From Aequorivita viscosa (GTDB taxonomy: Bacteria; Bacteroidota; Bacteroidia; Flavobacteriales; Flavobacteriaceae): a stretch of 64,000 bases of DNA. The stretch is from assembly GCF_900106795.1 (NCBI RefSeq), contig NZ_FNNS01000014.1:1-64000 (forward strand), written 5' to 3'. Shown in pieces: positions 10,401-18,428 of the stretch (position 1 is the first letter of the stretch; the number at the start of each line of letters is the position of its first letter). Below the pieces are notes generated by a model. The model saw only the letters and a program-made list of their open reading frames with translations, was not told where the DNA came from and made no database searches. The translations under genes were made by a program, and so were the position numbers.

Positions 10401-10829
10401 AAGTGCTTCGGGATAGGTAACGATAAAGGCAGGTTTTTTTCGTGAATTTATTCTGTTTAAAACCTCGCTTCGAAGCAAAACGTTGGCGTTATCAGTTTCC
10501 TCAATTTGATACGGTCGTCTGTAGCTTCCAGGATAAAAAAGAACATTTTTATCGCCCAGCAGATTTTCCAAGTCGTTTAAATGGTAGGCTGCTTCTTCTT
10601 TATCATTTAAAATAAGTAAATACGGCAGATCGCCAGTTGTAAACGTTTCGGCCAAAACCATTGAAACTGATGAGCCTACAAGACCTGAAACAGTAATATC
10701 ATGGCTTCGACTTGCTTCGGCCATCGATTTTTTTTGGTCGTTTCGTGGAACCGAAACGGCAATAGATTCGCCTAGTTTTTGCGCTTGCAAAGACTGCGAA
10801 TAGAGTGAAGTAACAATTTTTTTATGCAT
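7437..10829 (-). CDS. mfd: Transcription-repair coupling factor Mfd
   Basis: Mfd releases RNA polymerase stalled at DNA lesions and recruits UvrA for nucleotide excision repair. At 1130 residues it is full length (E. coli 1148). The N-terminal UvrB-like region is followed by the CarD-like RNA polymerase interaction domain near 450-480 (LEVGDYVTHIDHGIGRFGG). The RecG-like translocase then shows Walker A at about 596 (GDVGFGKT), DEEQ near 700, TLTATPIPRTL and the QMRGRVGRS motif, and the C-terminal TRCF domain follows. A clear promoter (10867-10837) places transcription start only a few bases before the ATG, so the mRNA may be nearly leaderless. No partner gene shares its strand closely. Confidence 0.98.
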   Translation of the reverse strand: MHKKIVTSLYSQSLQAQKLGESIAVSVPRNDQKKSMAEASRSHDITVSGLVGSSVSMVLAETFTTGDLPYLLILNDKEEAAYHLNDLENLLGDKNVLFYPGSYRRPYQIEETDNANVLLRSEVLNRINSRKKPAFIVTYPEALFEKVVTRKELERNTLKIAVDDKLSIDFVNEILFEYRFKRTDFVTEPGEFSVRGGILDVFSFSNDEPYRIEFFGDDVDSIRTFDVETQLSLEKVKKVSIIPNVENKTVDENRESFLKYIASKTVVFLKNEELFSSAIDNLFKKATDAYNAIDSEIKRAKPSELFATSELLKQQLEDFKTVHLKNSSISNLGSVSISFATKPQPSFNKQFNLLIENLNDNTEKGYKNYIFCSSEQQAKRFHDIFEDADQQVAQFETIVFPLFQGFIDDDLKLACYTDHQIFERYHKFQLKNGYAKKQAITLKEITNLEVGDYVTHIDHGIGRFGGLQKIEVEGKMQEAIKLFYGERDILYLSIHSLHKISKYNGKDGKEPKIYKLGSDAWKKLKQKTKTRVKEIAFNLIELYAKRRTLKGFAFDPDSYLQAELESSFIYEDTPDQSAATEDVKKDMENERPMDRLVCGDVGFGKTEVAIRAAFKAVDNGKQVAVLVPTTILAFQHFKTFKERLSEMPVKVDYLNRFRTAKERKTVLEGLKDGRLDIVIGTHQLVSKSVEFKDLGLLVIDEEQKFGVAVKDKLKTIKENVDTLTLTATPIPRTLQFSLMAARDLSVITTPPPNRYPVETHVIRFSEESIRDAVQYEISRGGQIFFVHNRIENIKEVAGMIQRLVPDAKIGIGHGQMDGKKLEDLMLRFMNNEFDVLVSTTIIESGLDVPNANTIFINNANNFGLSDLHQMRGRVGRSNKKAFCYFITPEYSAMTDDARKRITALEQFSELGSGINIAMKDLEIRGAGDLLGGEQSGFINEIGFETYQKILAEAIEELKEKEFKNLYEKTEGPKKDFVKEMTIDTDFELLFPDEYVNNITERLNLYTKLNELKNEAELQKFEKEMLDRFGEMPKQAEDLLNSVRIKWLAISMGLERLIMKQKKMVGYFVADQQSAFYQSAAFTNVLQYVQTHPQKVTMKEKQTRNGLRLILTFEGISSVNKALRALEPFSD

Positions 10830-10836
10830 TAGGCTG

Positions 10837-10867
10837 CAAATTTAATCCAAACCTAGAAGGTCTCAAA
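10837..10867 (-). promoter_or_regulatory. Promoter of mfd (TTTG-N19-TAAATTTG)
   Basis: On the minus strand TTTG (10867-10864), a 19-bp spacer and TAAATTTG (10844-10837) match the Bacteroidota housekeeping consensus TTTG/TAnnTTTG. The -7 box ends only 7 bp before the ATG. The -33 box lies at the centre of the palindrome at 10851-10879. Confidence 0.55.
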
Positions 10868-10880
10868 GACCTCGTAGGTT
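10851..10880. repeat. Palindromic ACCTnnAAGGT repeat over the mfd promoter
   Basis: ACCTAGAAGGTCT and AGACCTCGTAGGT flank the trinucleotide CAA and pair at 11 of 13 positions. A T-run follows on the plus strand, but no plus-strand gene ends here, so it is not an obvious terminator. Similar ACCT/AGGT hairpins occur at 7417-7429 and 28585-28616 in this window. Confidence 0.45.
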
Positions 10881-11008
10881 TTTAATAACAACTTTATCAT
10901 TTTGCTAACACACACCTCTTGGTTGAATCTGTAATTTTAGTTGAAATTGAATAAAAACAATAAATCCCAAAGTTTTTAAAATCTCTGGGGTCTAAGAAAA
11001 CTCAAAGA

Positions 11009-12361
11009 ATGGCAATTAAAGAATACGATGTTTTTGTAATAGGAACCGGAACAGCCGGTAAAAGTGTGGCATACGATTGTGCTGCGGAGGGAATGAAAGT
11101 AGCAATTGCCGATAACCGCGAATTTGGCGGGACATGTGCTAATAGAGGTTGCGACCCGAAAAAAGTGTTAGTAGGAGTTACAGAAGCTTTGCATCTTTCT
11201 GAGAACTTAAAGGAAAAAGGAATTGTTTCAGTACCAAAAATAGATTGGGCGGTACTGCAGCAATTTAAATCTACTTTTACCGATGCCGTGCCTGCCGCAA
11301 CTGAGAGAGATTTGAAAGAAGCAGGAATTGAAATGTATCATCAATCGCCAAAGTTCCTTGATGAAAACACGCTTTCGGTAGAAGGAAAAACGGTAAAAGC
11401 GAAAAAAATAGTTATCGCAACGGGCCAAAAACCGATGGAGCTTAAAATTCCTGGCAGAGAACATTTAAGAATTAGTGACGATTTTCTAAATCTAGAAGAA
11501 TTACCCGAGAGCATTGTATTTGTAGGCGCGGGTTATATCGGGATGGAGTTCGCACATATTGCTGCCTGTTGTGGCGCAAAGGTAACCGTTATTGAGTTTG
11601 GTGATAGACCGCTCAGCCCGTTTGAAGCTGATATTGTTTCGCACCTCACAAAAGCTTCGGATGAACTTGGGATAACATTTATCTTTAATGCAAAAGTTTC
11701 TGAAGTTGAAAAACTTCAGAAAAACTATCGGGTTTCTTTTCAAATAAATGGCAAAACAGATTCTGTAGATACGCGAATGGTTTTCAATACTGCAGGTCGC
11801 GTGCCTTCTATCGACGAACTTGATCTTGAAAATGGAAATGTGGCTTTTGAAGATAATGGTATCTCGGTAAATGAGTTTCTTCAAAATACCACAAATAAAA
11901 ACGTTTACGCTTGTGGCGATGTTTCTGCGAGTGGATCACTTCCTTTAACGCCAACATCTTCACAAGAAGCCCGAATTGTTTCGTTAAATATTCGAAAAGG
12001 AAATACTACGAAAATGGATTTTCCGCCTGTGCCTTCAGTGGTTTTCACAATCCCTCAAGTTGCGTCGATTGGATTAACAGAAGACGAAGCAAAAAAAGAA
12101 GGTTATAATATTACAATTGAATATAAAAGTGTTCCTAAATGGTTTAATGCCAAACGTATTAACGAAAATGTGTATGCGTACAAAACCATTGTAGATAAAG
12201 ACCGAAACCTAATTCTTGGGGCGCACATAATTGCTTCGGAAGCCGGAGAAATGATAAATCTATTTGTGTTGGCGATGTGCGGAAAGCTAACCACAGAAAA
12301 TCTAAAAGCCATGATTTTTGCGTACCCAACTTGGGGTAACGATATTAAGGGAATGGTTTAA
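11009..12361 (+). CDS. FAD-dependent pyridine nucleotide-disulfide oxidoreductase
   Basis: This 450-residue flavoprotein has the class I disulfide reductase layout. It shows the FAD-binding VIGTGTAGKSVAYD near residue 10, the redox pair GGTCANRGCDPKK (CxxxxC, near 43-48), the NAD(P)-binding FVGAGYIGMEFA near 170, the second FAD motif YACGDVSASG near 300, and a dimerisation domain. Reductases of this class normally carry HPTxxE at the C-terminus as acid-base catalyst; here the block reads FAYPTWGND, so His is replaced by Tyr and Glu is absent. The substrate is therefore unclear. Glutathione, mercuric and lipoamide reductases are the nearest named relatives. It is transcribed alone, after a palindrome-rich 180-bp spacer. 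Confidence 0.85.
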   Translation: MAIKEYDVFVIGTGTAGKSVAYDCAAEGMKVAIADNREFGGTCANRGCDPKKVLVGVTEALHLSENLKEKGIVSVPKIDWAVLQQFKSTFTDAVPAATERDLKEAGIEMYHQSPKFLDENTLSVEGKTVKAKKIVIATGQKPMELKIPGREHLRISDDFLNLEELPESIVFVGAGYIGMEFAHIAACCGAKVTVIEFGDRPLSPFEADIVSHLTKASDELGITFIFNAKVSEVEKLQKNYRVSFQINGKTDSVDTRMVFNTAGRVPSIDELDLENGNVAFEDNGISVNEFLQNTTNKNVYACGDVSASGSLPLTPTSSQEARIVSLNIRKGNTTKMDFPPVPSVVFTIPQVASIGLTEDEAKKEGYNITIEYKSVPKWFNAKRINENVYAYKTIVDKDRNLILGAHIIASEAGEMINLFVLAMCGKLTTENLKAMIFAYPTWGNDIKGMV

Positions 12362-12400
12362 AAGAGAAATCCCAAAGAATTCAAATCCCAAATTCCAAAA

Positions 12401-13204
12401 TTACTTTTTAGAATTGAGATGTTCCTTTAATTTAATATTGGGACTTGTAGCTCTATTTTTAAACCCGTGGTAACTACTGCTTACAAGCAAAACGGCGGCC
12501 ACCGCAATTGCTGCATAGGCCACGGTTTGGCTCACTTCCGAATTGGCGACTGCAATTGCGCTTAAAGCCCAAACGCCAACCAATGCAAATTCTCGCATAT
12601 TGCGTTTCCAAGTAACGGTTAAATTTATTATTCCAGCTATTACAATCATCGTTATTGTCCAGAAAACTTCGCTATAACCCCAGGCGTTCCACTCAATACT
12701 TGTTAAATATGCAGCCACGTTTGCAATGCTCGCAACTGTAACCCAACCGCTGTAAAATACAAAAGGCCACCAAAGAAAGGCAATTACTGAAATTGGCGCA
12801 TCCCAAAGTTCCATCCGGTTGTTCATTACAATTTTTAAAAGTGAAAATAGCAACACAAAAATTGCGAGAACTGAATATTCCATATAGCCGTAAAGCCAGA
12901 AAGTTAACCACATAATATTTGCAAAGCACGAAAGTGCAAACCACCAACCCGTTTTAAGAATAAAGTCGTCGTCCCGCACTTTTTTAAAAAGACTTCGACT
13001 TTGATAAATTATAAATCCGAATAACAGTAAATAAATAAATCCCCAAATAGAAAAAGCATATCCTGCTGGGGTAAAAAGATTGGTTGATGCCTTGGATATT
13101 TCGCCTACGGTTGTATTGTTCATAGCTCCAGTGTTTGACAAATAGTTGACAAAAACCATAGCAACAAATAAAACAATATTGGAAATTTGGAGTGTTTTTT
13201 TCAT
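12401..13204 (-). CDS. TspO/MBR-like tryptophan-rich membrane protein
   Basis: The product has 267 residues and about six or seven hydrophobic helices, and is very rich in Trp (FSIWGFIYLLLFG, WWFALSCFANIMWL, WPFVFYSGW). This resembles the tryptophan-rich sensory protein group related to TspO, integral membrane proteins that bind tetrapyrroles or sterols in studied members. It is longer than classic TspO (about 160 residues), so direct transfer of function is not safe. The stop of this gene is 40 bp from the convergent oxidoreductase. Its start lies 6 bp from the stop of the upstream pdeM gene on the same strand, so it probably reads through from the repair operon. Confidence 0.75.
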   Translation of the reverse strand: MKKTLQISNIVLFVAMVFVNYLSNTGAMNNTTVGEISKASTNLFTPAGYAFSIWGFIYLLLFGFIIYQSRSLFKKVRDDDFILKTGWWFALSCFANIMWLTFWLYGYMEYSVLAIFVLLFSLLKIVMNNRMELWDAPISVIAFLWWPFVFYSGWVTVASIANVAAYLTSIEWNAWGYSEVFWTITMIVIAGIINLTVTWKRNMREFALVGVWALSAIAVANSEVSQTVAYAAIAVAAVLLVSSSYHGFKNRATSPNIKLKEHLNSKK

Positions 13205-13210
13205 AATAAA

Positions 13211-13852
13211 TTATTTTTGTGAAACGCAGATAACCTCACCTTCAACAATAGCAAAGACTTCATCTTTTTTAGAAGGCGTTAAAATATGTTTCCCCGTAAA
13301 GTTACCAAAAGCAGGGAGAATTAAGCTGTTAAGGGTTTTGTAAAAACAAGGTAATCGCAAAGATTGTCTTCCCAAACCTCGCATTTTTATTCCGGGATGT
13401 ATGTGGCCAGAAAAGTTGAACAATCCTTTAATTTCTGTTGGATGATGGGTTAAGTAAAAGCCTTCGAGTGTTAATTCATCAAAAACCTTTATGTCTAAAT
13501 CTTGGTATAAATACTTCGGAATTATATCGTGATTTCCTGAGATTAAAATTATTTCAGCTTGGATATATTCTACCCACTTTTCAAAATCGTGCCATTCATC
13601 GTTTAATTTGCTATGAAATAAATCGCCCAAAAAACAAATAATTTCAGGTTGAAAATAATTGCTGGTCTCGGTAAGCTTTTCAAGGTTTTTAAAAGCTGCA
13701 TCTACTGGAACTGCCGCGCCGTATTTTCTGAAATGCGCCACTTTTCCCAAATGCACATCTGCTATTAAAAGCATCTTTTTTTCTTCCCAATAAATAGCTC
13801 CGCTAGGGTGAAGCTTGAAGTTATGGTTATTAATATGTAAGTCGTGAATCAT
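13211..13852 (-). CDS. pdeM: Ligase-associated DNA damage response phosphoesterase (PdeM/MPE)
   Basis: This calcineurin-like metallophosphoesterase of 213 residues has all metal-binding blocks: LLIADVHLGK, CFLGDLFHSK, LISGNHD, THHP and FSGHIHPG. In the ligase-associated cluster this family acts as a manganese-dependent single-strand DNA endonuclease (known from the Pseudomonas putida MPE homologue). I start at the ATG at 13852 (MIHDLHINN); a longer frame runs back inside the helicase gene but adds unrelated residues. The ATG overlaps the helicase stop as ATGA, so translation is coupled to the helicase. Confidence 0.92.
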   Translation of the reverse strand: MIHDLHINNHNFKLHPSGAIYWEEKKMLLIADVHLGKVAHFRKYGAAVPVDAAFKNLEKLTETSNYFQPEIICFLGDLFHSKLNDEWHDFEKWVEYIQAEIILISGNHDIIPKYLYQDLDIKVFDELTLEGFYLTHHPTEIKGLFNFSGHIHPGIKMRGLGRQSLRLPCFYKTLNSLILPAFGNFTGKHILTPSKKDEVFAIVEGEVICVSQK

Positions 13853-16371
13853 TTCATTAATTGAAGTGTCATTCGTTTTATTCTGTCTGCTAATTTTTCT
13901 GAAGAAAGCTTTTCGCGTAGTCTGTCGGTAATTATTGGAAAGCTGAAAGGTGTTGCTTTTTCGCACTGTTTCCAAATTGTTTTTTGCGAATTAATCCGCT
14001 CCAAAGCGCGCCGTAATCGTCCTTCTTCCAGCTGGTGCTCAAAGGTTTCACGATAGGCTTGAAGATACAAAAGGTTGTCTGCTTCGTAATCTCGAAACAC
14101 ATCAAACAATAACTGACTGTTGCTTTGCAAATGCTTTGTTTTGATAGCTTTATTGGGATAACCCTGAAAAACCATGCCACTAATCACTGCGATATCGCGA
14201 AATTTTCTACGTGCCAATTCGGTAGAATTTAAGCTCTTTTGCAGATCGTCATACAAATATTCTTCCGAAAAAAGGTTGTTGTCGAGTATGGTTTGAATGT
14301 CTAAAAACTGATCGCTCAACAATTCAAACCCATAGTCGTTATAGGCCAATGAAAAAGTAATTGGCGATAATAAACTGATGCGATACGCCAAAAGGCTGCT
14401 CATTGCTTCGTGAACAAAACGCCCTTCAAACGGATAAAAAAGTGAATGAAACCCTTCGCGGGTTTTAAAGGTTTCAATTAAAAATTCGCTTTCATTTGGC
14501 ACAATACTTTCGCGCTCCTGTCGCTCAAAGATATGGCTCAAGGCCTCTATTTCTGGTGTTTTGCGCTTAGGAGCTACAGTTGCTCCTACCGGAAGCCGTG
14601 CGCTTTGCATTTCTTCGCGTAAAATTTTACTCATTTGTGATGAAAGCGGTAATCTTCCCCCCATAAAACTTACAATATTTGCAGTTCGTTTACTGCTTTT
14701 TCTAACCTGCGCTTGCATTTGCCTAATACGAACCAACTCTAGCGTTCTTCCGGCAAATACGAAAGTATCTCCTGGTTTCATTTTACTGATAAACCATTCT
14801 TCAATAGTGCCAATAAATCCGCCAGAAACATATTTCACGAGCATCATTGAATCACTTACAATTGTGCCGATACTTAACCGATGCATCATTGCAATTTGTC
14901 TGCTTTCAACTTTAAAAAGGCCTTCAGGCGTGACTTTAACTTTTTGGTATTCATCGTAAGCTTGCAGACTTTGACTTCCTATAGTAATGAAGTTTAAACA
15001 CCAATTCCATTGGTCTTCTGTAATTTCTTGGAAGCAGAAAGTACTTTTAATTTCGGGGAAAATTTCCTTCGGGAAAAATCCATTACTCACGGCAAGCGTT
15101 ACTAAATGCTGGATTAACACATCAAAACTGAGCAAATACGGAATTCTGTCTTCAACCACTTCATCTTTTACAGCGCGTTTTAAAGCTGAAGCTTCCAGTA
15201 ATTCTAAAGCGTGGGTAGGTAAAAAATAAATCACCGAGGGCTCGCCCGGACGGTGGTTGCTGCGGCCCGCTCGTTGCAGAAATTTCGCAACGCCCTTAGG
15301 CCCACCAATTTGGATTACCGTTTCCACCGGTGCAAAATCAACGCCCAAATCCAAACTGGAGGTCGCCACAACAGCCGTCAACGATTCGTTGCGGATGGCC
15401 TGTTCCACCCAAAGCCGGGTGTCTTTGCCAATGCTGCCGTGGTGCATCGCGATTTCGCCAGCAAATTCGGGATGTTTTTCCAATATTTTTTGAAACCAGA
15501 TTTCGCATTGTCCACGGGTGTTTGTAAAAATTAAGGTCGTTCTGCTGGCTTTTATGATCGGGATTATTTCCTCTAAAAGATGCAATCCCAAATGCCCACG
15601 CCACGGAAATGTTTCCATTTTTTTTGGAATGATAGAACGGACTTCTATTTTCGACTTTTGATTGGCCTTTACCAAAACTGAATTCTCGCGAAGGCGGGAA
15701 TCTGTTCCCAAAAGTACATCCATTGCTTCCTCCAAATTACCTATGGTTGCTGAGATTCCCCAAATTCTTATTTCTGATGAAACTGTTTTTAAACGTGAAA
15801 GCGCCAATTCCATTTGCACTCCACGTTTGCTACCTAAAAGTTCGTGCCATTCGTCAACCACAATTGCAGTTAATGTTTTGAAGGTTTTTTCATAACCTTT
15901 TGAAGCCAATAGAAGCATCAAGCTTTCTGGCGTTGTGATCAATAAATCGGGCATTTGGCGTTTCTGTTTTGCGCGTTCGCTTTGTGAAGTGTCGCCAGTA
16001 CGAATTCCAACAGTTAAACCTGTTTCCAGATCGTCTGCAAAGTGTTGTGCTGCTTGTTGAATTTCAACAGAAAGTGCACGTAATGGGGTAATCCAAATGG
16101 CTTTAATTCCTTTTGTGTGTTTCGTTTTATACTCAGGATTGTTTTTTAAATACTGAAGAACAATTGGCACCCAGAGAGCGTAGGTTTTCCCACTTCCCGT
16201 TGGAGCATTTAATAAGCCGTGTTTGCCATCGAGGAAGGCTTTCCAGGTTTTTTGTTGGAATGGGAAGGGATTCCAACCTTTGGATTTAAACCATTGCGAG
16301 CAAAGCGAAGCAATCTCTTCGTCGACAAGTCCTTGCCATTGGTTTGAGCCACTATCCTTTGTTTTTTTCAT
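13849..16371 (-). CDS. Ligase-associated DNA damage response DEXH helicase (Lhr-Core type)
   Basis: This 840-residue superfamily 2 helicase belongs to the short Lhr-Core type. It shows Walker A near residue 57 (APTGSGKT), the DEXH box at about 172 (VVDEWHELLGSKRG), SATIGNLEEA, and motif VI near 365 (LQRAGRSNHRPGEPS), followed by a winged-helix and C-terminal region. Lhr-Core proteins are ATP-driven 3'-5' translocases that unwind RNA:DNA or DNA duplexes. It is the middle gene of a minus-strand repair cluster and has 4-bp ATGA overlaps at both ends: with the GIY-YIG gene upstream and pdeM downstream. The three products are probably made in fixed proportion. Confidence 0.95.
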   Translation of the reverse strand: MKKTKDSGSNQWQGLVDEEIASLCSQWFKSKGWNPFPFQQKTWKAFLDGKHGLLNAPTGSGKTYALWVPIVLQYLKNNPEYKTKHTKGIKAIWITPLRALSVEIQQAAQHFADDLETGLTVGIRTGDTSQSERAKQKRQMPDLLITTPESLMLLLASKGYEKTFKTLTAIVVDEWHELLGSKRGVQMELALSRLKTVSSEIRIWGISATIGNLEEAMDVLLGTDSRLRENSVLVKANQKSKIEVRSIIPKKMETFPWRGHLGLHLLEEIIPIIKASRTTLIFTNTRGQCEIWFQKILEKHPEFAGEIAMHHGSIGKDTRLWVEQAIRNESLTAVVATSSLDLGVDFAPVETVIQIGGPKGVAKFLQRAGRSNHRPGEPSVIYFLPTHALELLEASALKRAVKDEVVEDRIPYLLSFDVLIQHLVTLAVSNGFFPKEIFPEIKSTFCFQEITEDQWNWCLNFITIGSQSLQAYDEYQKVKVTPEGLFKVESRQIAMMHRLSIGTIVSDSMMLVKYVSGGFIGTIEEWFISKMKPGDTFVFAGRTLELVRIRQMQAQVRKSSKRTANIVSFMGGRLPLSSQMSKILREEMQSARLPVGATVAPKRKTPEIEALSHIFERQERESIVPNESEFLIETFKTREGFHSLFYPFEGRFVHEAMSSLLAYRISLLSPITFSLAYNDYGFELLSDQFLDIQTILDNNLFSEEYLYDDLQKSLNSTELARRKFRDIAVISGMVFQGYPNKAIKTKHLQSNSQLLFDVFRDYEADNLLYLQAYRETFEHQLEEGRLRRALERINSQKTIWKQCEKATPFSFPIITDRLREKLSSEKLADRIKRMTLQLMK

Positions 16372-16676
16372 CGCAATTCAAAATTTTCGTCCTTCCAATT
16401 AATAGATAAATCATTCCATCCTGGATTCATTTCATTAATCAAAGCTTCCTTTCTTTTTCTGTTACCCGCTTTCAATTGTTTTTCCCTTAAAAAAGCATCG
16501 TTGACATCTTCATATTCCTCAAAATAGACCAATATATTGCAGTTGTATTTTGCCGTGAATGCATTTTTATAAATCTTCGTTTTATTTTCCATCAGGCGCC
16601 TCCTAATATCATCGGTGGCTCCCACATATAGGACGGTCTTATTTTTATTTGTGGTTATGTAAGTATATCCAGGCAT
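16368..16676 (-). CDS. GIY-YIG nuclease family protein
   Basis: The 102-residue product is a single-domain GIY-YIG nuclease of the UPF0213-like group. The two name motifs appear as TYI (residue 5) and YVG (about 17), followed by the catalytic Arg in DDIRRRL and a candidate metal-binding Glu in KEALINEMNPGW. Members cut or are predicted to cut DNA; a specific target cannot be named. Its stop overlaps the start of the ligase-associated helicase by 4 bp, which couples it to the repair cluster, while 114 bp separate it from the ligase gene. Small GIY-YIG genes are frequent and often multicopy in Flavobacteriaceae, so a recent insertion into the operon is also possible. Confidence 0.88.
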   Translation of the reverse strand: MPGYTYITTNKNKTVLYVGATDDIRRRLMENKTKIYKNAFTAKYNCNILVYFEEYEDVNDAFLREKQLKAGNRKRKEALINEMNPGWNDLSINWKDENFELR

Positions 16677-16772
16677 TGCAAGCGTAGCGAAGCAATCTTT
16701 ACTTCTTAAGTTAAAATATTTAATTGAAATAAATTCTATAATCGTGCATTTTATTGGGCAGATTCCTTCAGC

Positions 16773-16792
16773 AATTCTGACAAGTCAGAATT
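16773..16792. repeat. Perfect palindrome at the ligase stop codon
   Basis: AATTCTGACAAGTCAGAATT has two 9-base arms that pair completely around AA. It touches the ligase stop codon (16793-16791), and no T-run follows on the minus strand. It could protect an mRNA 3' end or mark an insertion border; it does not look like a simple terminator. Confidence 0.45.
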
Positions 16793-18383
16793 ACTTCGGA
16801 ATAAGTGCCTTTAAATCCGAAAGTGTATTTGCTTCGGCAATCGGCTTATCTTTTCGCCAACGCAGAATCCGCGGAAAACGGGTTGCGATTCCACTTTTGT
16901 GGCGGCTGCTTTCGGCAATTCCTTCAAAAGCTATTTCAAAAACATGATGCGGAGTTACGCTACGAACGGGGCCAAAACGCTCTAAAGTGTTGCGTTTAAT
17001 CCAATTATCAACCTGTCTAAATTCTGCATCAGTTAAGCCTGAATATGCTTTTGCAAAAGTTACCAATTCACCTTCATCCCAAAGGGCAAAAGTGTAATCT
17101 GTGTAAAGATTGGCGCGTCTTCCGTGACCACGCATAGCATAGGTTAAAACTGCATCGATAGTAAATGGGTCGATTTTCCATTTCCACCAATCTCCTTTCT
17201 TTCTTCCAACTAGATAAGGCGAATCTTTTCGTTTTAGCATTAAGCCTTCACTGCGTTTTTCTCGCGAAAGTTCTCGTTCTGCTGCTGCTGCTTCCCAAGT
17301 TTCAAAATTCATGGTTTCGCTTAAAAACAGGCCTATTTCGGTACAATTACAACTTTGTATTAATTTATCTAAAATCTTTCTTCTTGCTGAAAATGGCATC
17401 TGCCGAATATCCTTGCCCTGCCATTCTAGCAAATCGTACGCATTCAAAATTACAGGCGTTTTTTTTAAAAGTGCTTTTGAAATATTCTTCCTACCTATAC
17501 GAGTTTGCAGCGCGTTGAAATTGCCGATTTGCCCTTCTACAAAAGGTAAAATTTCACCATCGATTACAGTTCCGTTTGGAATTTCGGAAAGAAAACATTG
17601 AAACTCGGGATATTTGTCTGTGACTAATTCTTCACCTCGCGACCACACAAAAACCTCATCATTTCTAATAATTACTTGGCTGCGAATTCCGTCCCATTTA
17701 TGCTCAAAACTCCAATCTAAAATTGATCCTAAATTCTCTTGAAAATTATCTTCCACGGCATAGGCCAAATAAAATGGATAGGGTTTGCTCAGGTAATCTT
17801 CGTCGTTGTGTTCGAGTATTAATTTTTTATAGGTAGTGGTTTCAGGCGTCCAATTGCCCATTAATTTATAGGCTAGAATATCTTCATCAATATCTGTGGC
17901 TTTTGCTAGGGCTCGCGTCATCAGTTTTTGGCTTACACCTATTCTAAAACTACCTGTTAGGATTTTATTAAAGACAAACCTTTCAAAATAGTTTAAAGCC
18001 AACCAATTGTCGTGTAAATATTGTTTCTTTTCTGCTTCAGTAAGGGTTCGTAATTCGATAATTTCTGAAACAAATTGTGAAAGCGATTTCTCTGAATGTG
18101 TTTCGGAAGTTGGCAGAATTAAAGCTATTGTTTCTGCCAGATCGCCAACTATATGATAACTCTCTTCAAAAAGCCAAAGCGGAATACCGCTAATTTCAGT
18201 AGCCCAAAGTCTGAGTAAAGTAGTATTTACAGGGCGTTTTGGGCGTCTATGTGAGAGTATTGCGATGGTCCACAGTTTATCTTTATCATCTGCATTTTGA
18301 AAATAGGCAGTTAGCGCCGAAACCTTTTCATTGGTTTTATTGGTGCTGTCGAGCTTTTTTATGAGTTGGGCGAAATCTTTCAT
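16791..18383 (-). CDS. ATP-dependent DNA ligase of the ligase-associated repair cluster
   Basis: The 530-residue enzyme has an N-terminal DNA-binding domain, the nucleotidyltransferase motif EHKWDGIRSQ with catalytic Lys near residue 229, then VWSRGEELVT, TVIDGEIL, EGLMLKRKDSPYLVGRKKGDWWKWK and a C-terminal OB fold. It seals nicks using ATP, alongside the NAD-dependent LigA expected elsewhere in the chromosome. I chose the ATG at 18383 (MKDFAQLIKKL); a start at 18401 is possible. It lies 45 bp downstream of the exonuclease gene and is cotranscribed with it. Confidence 0.95.
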   Translation of the reverse strand: MKDFAQLIKKLDSTNKTNEKVSALTAYFQNADDKDKLWTIAILSHRRPKRPVNTTLLRLWATEISGIPLWLFEESYHIVGDLAETIALILPTSETHSEKSLSQFVSEIIELRTLTEAEKKQYLHDNWLALNYFERFVFNKILTGSFRIGVSQKLMTRALAKATDIDEDILAYKLMGNWTPETTTYKKLILEHNDEDYLSKPYPFYLAYAVEDNFQENLGSILDWSFEHKWDGIRSQVIIRNDEVFVWSRGEELVTDKYPEFQCFLSEIPNGTVIDGEILPFVEGQIGNFNALQTRIGRKNISKALLKKTPVILNAYDLLEWQGKDIRQMPFSARRKILDKLIQSCNCTEIGLFLSETMNFETWEAAAAERELSREKRSEGLMLKRKDSPYLVGRKKGDWWKWKIDPFTIDAVLTYAMRGHGRRANLYTDYTFALWDEGELVTFAKAYSGLTDAEFRQVDNWIKRNTLERFGPVRSVTPHHVFEIAFEGIAESSRHKSGIATRFPRILRWRKDKPIAEANTLSDLKALIPK

Positions 18384-18428
18384 AGTCCCCAGTGCCCCCA
18401 TAGGGGTAATTTTATATGTATTGAAATA

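Noticed and set aside
15253-15534. Several 60-130-codon plus-strand frames across the helicase and ligase genes
   Set aside because: They are antisense shadows of well-supported coding regions with complete motifs.
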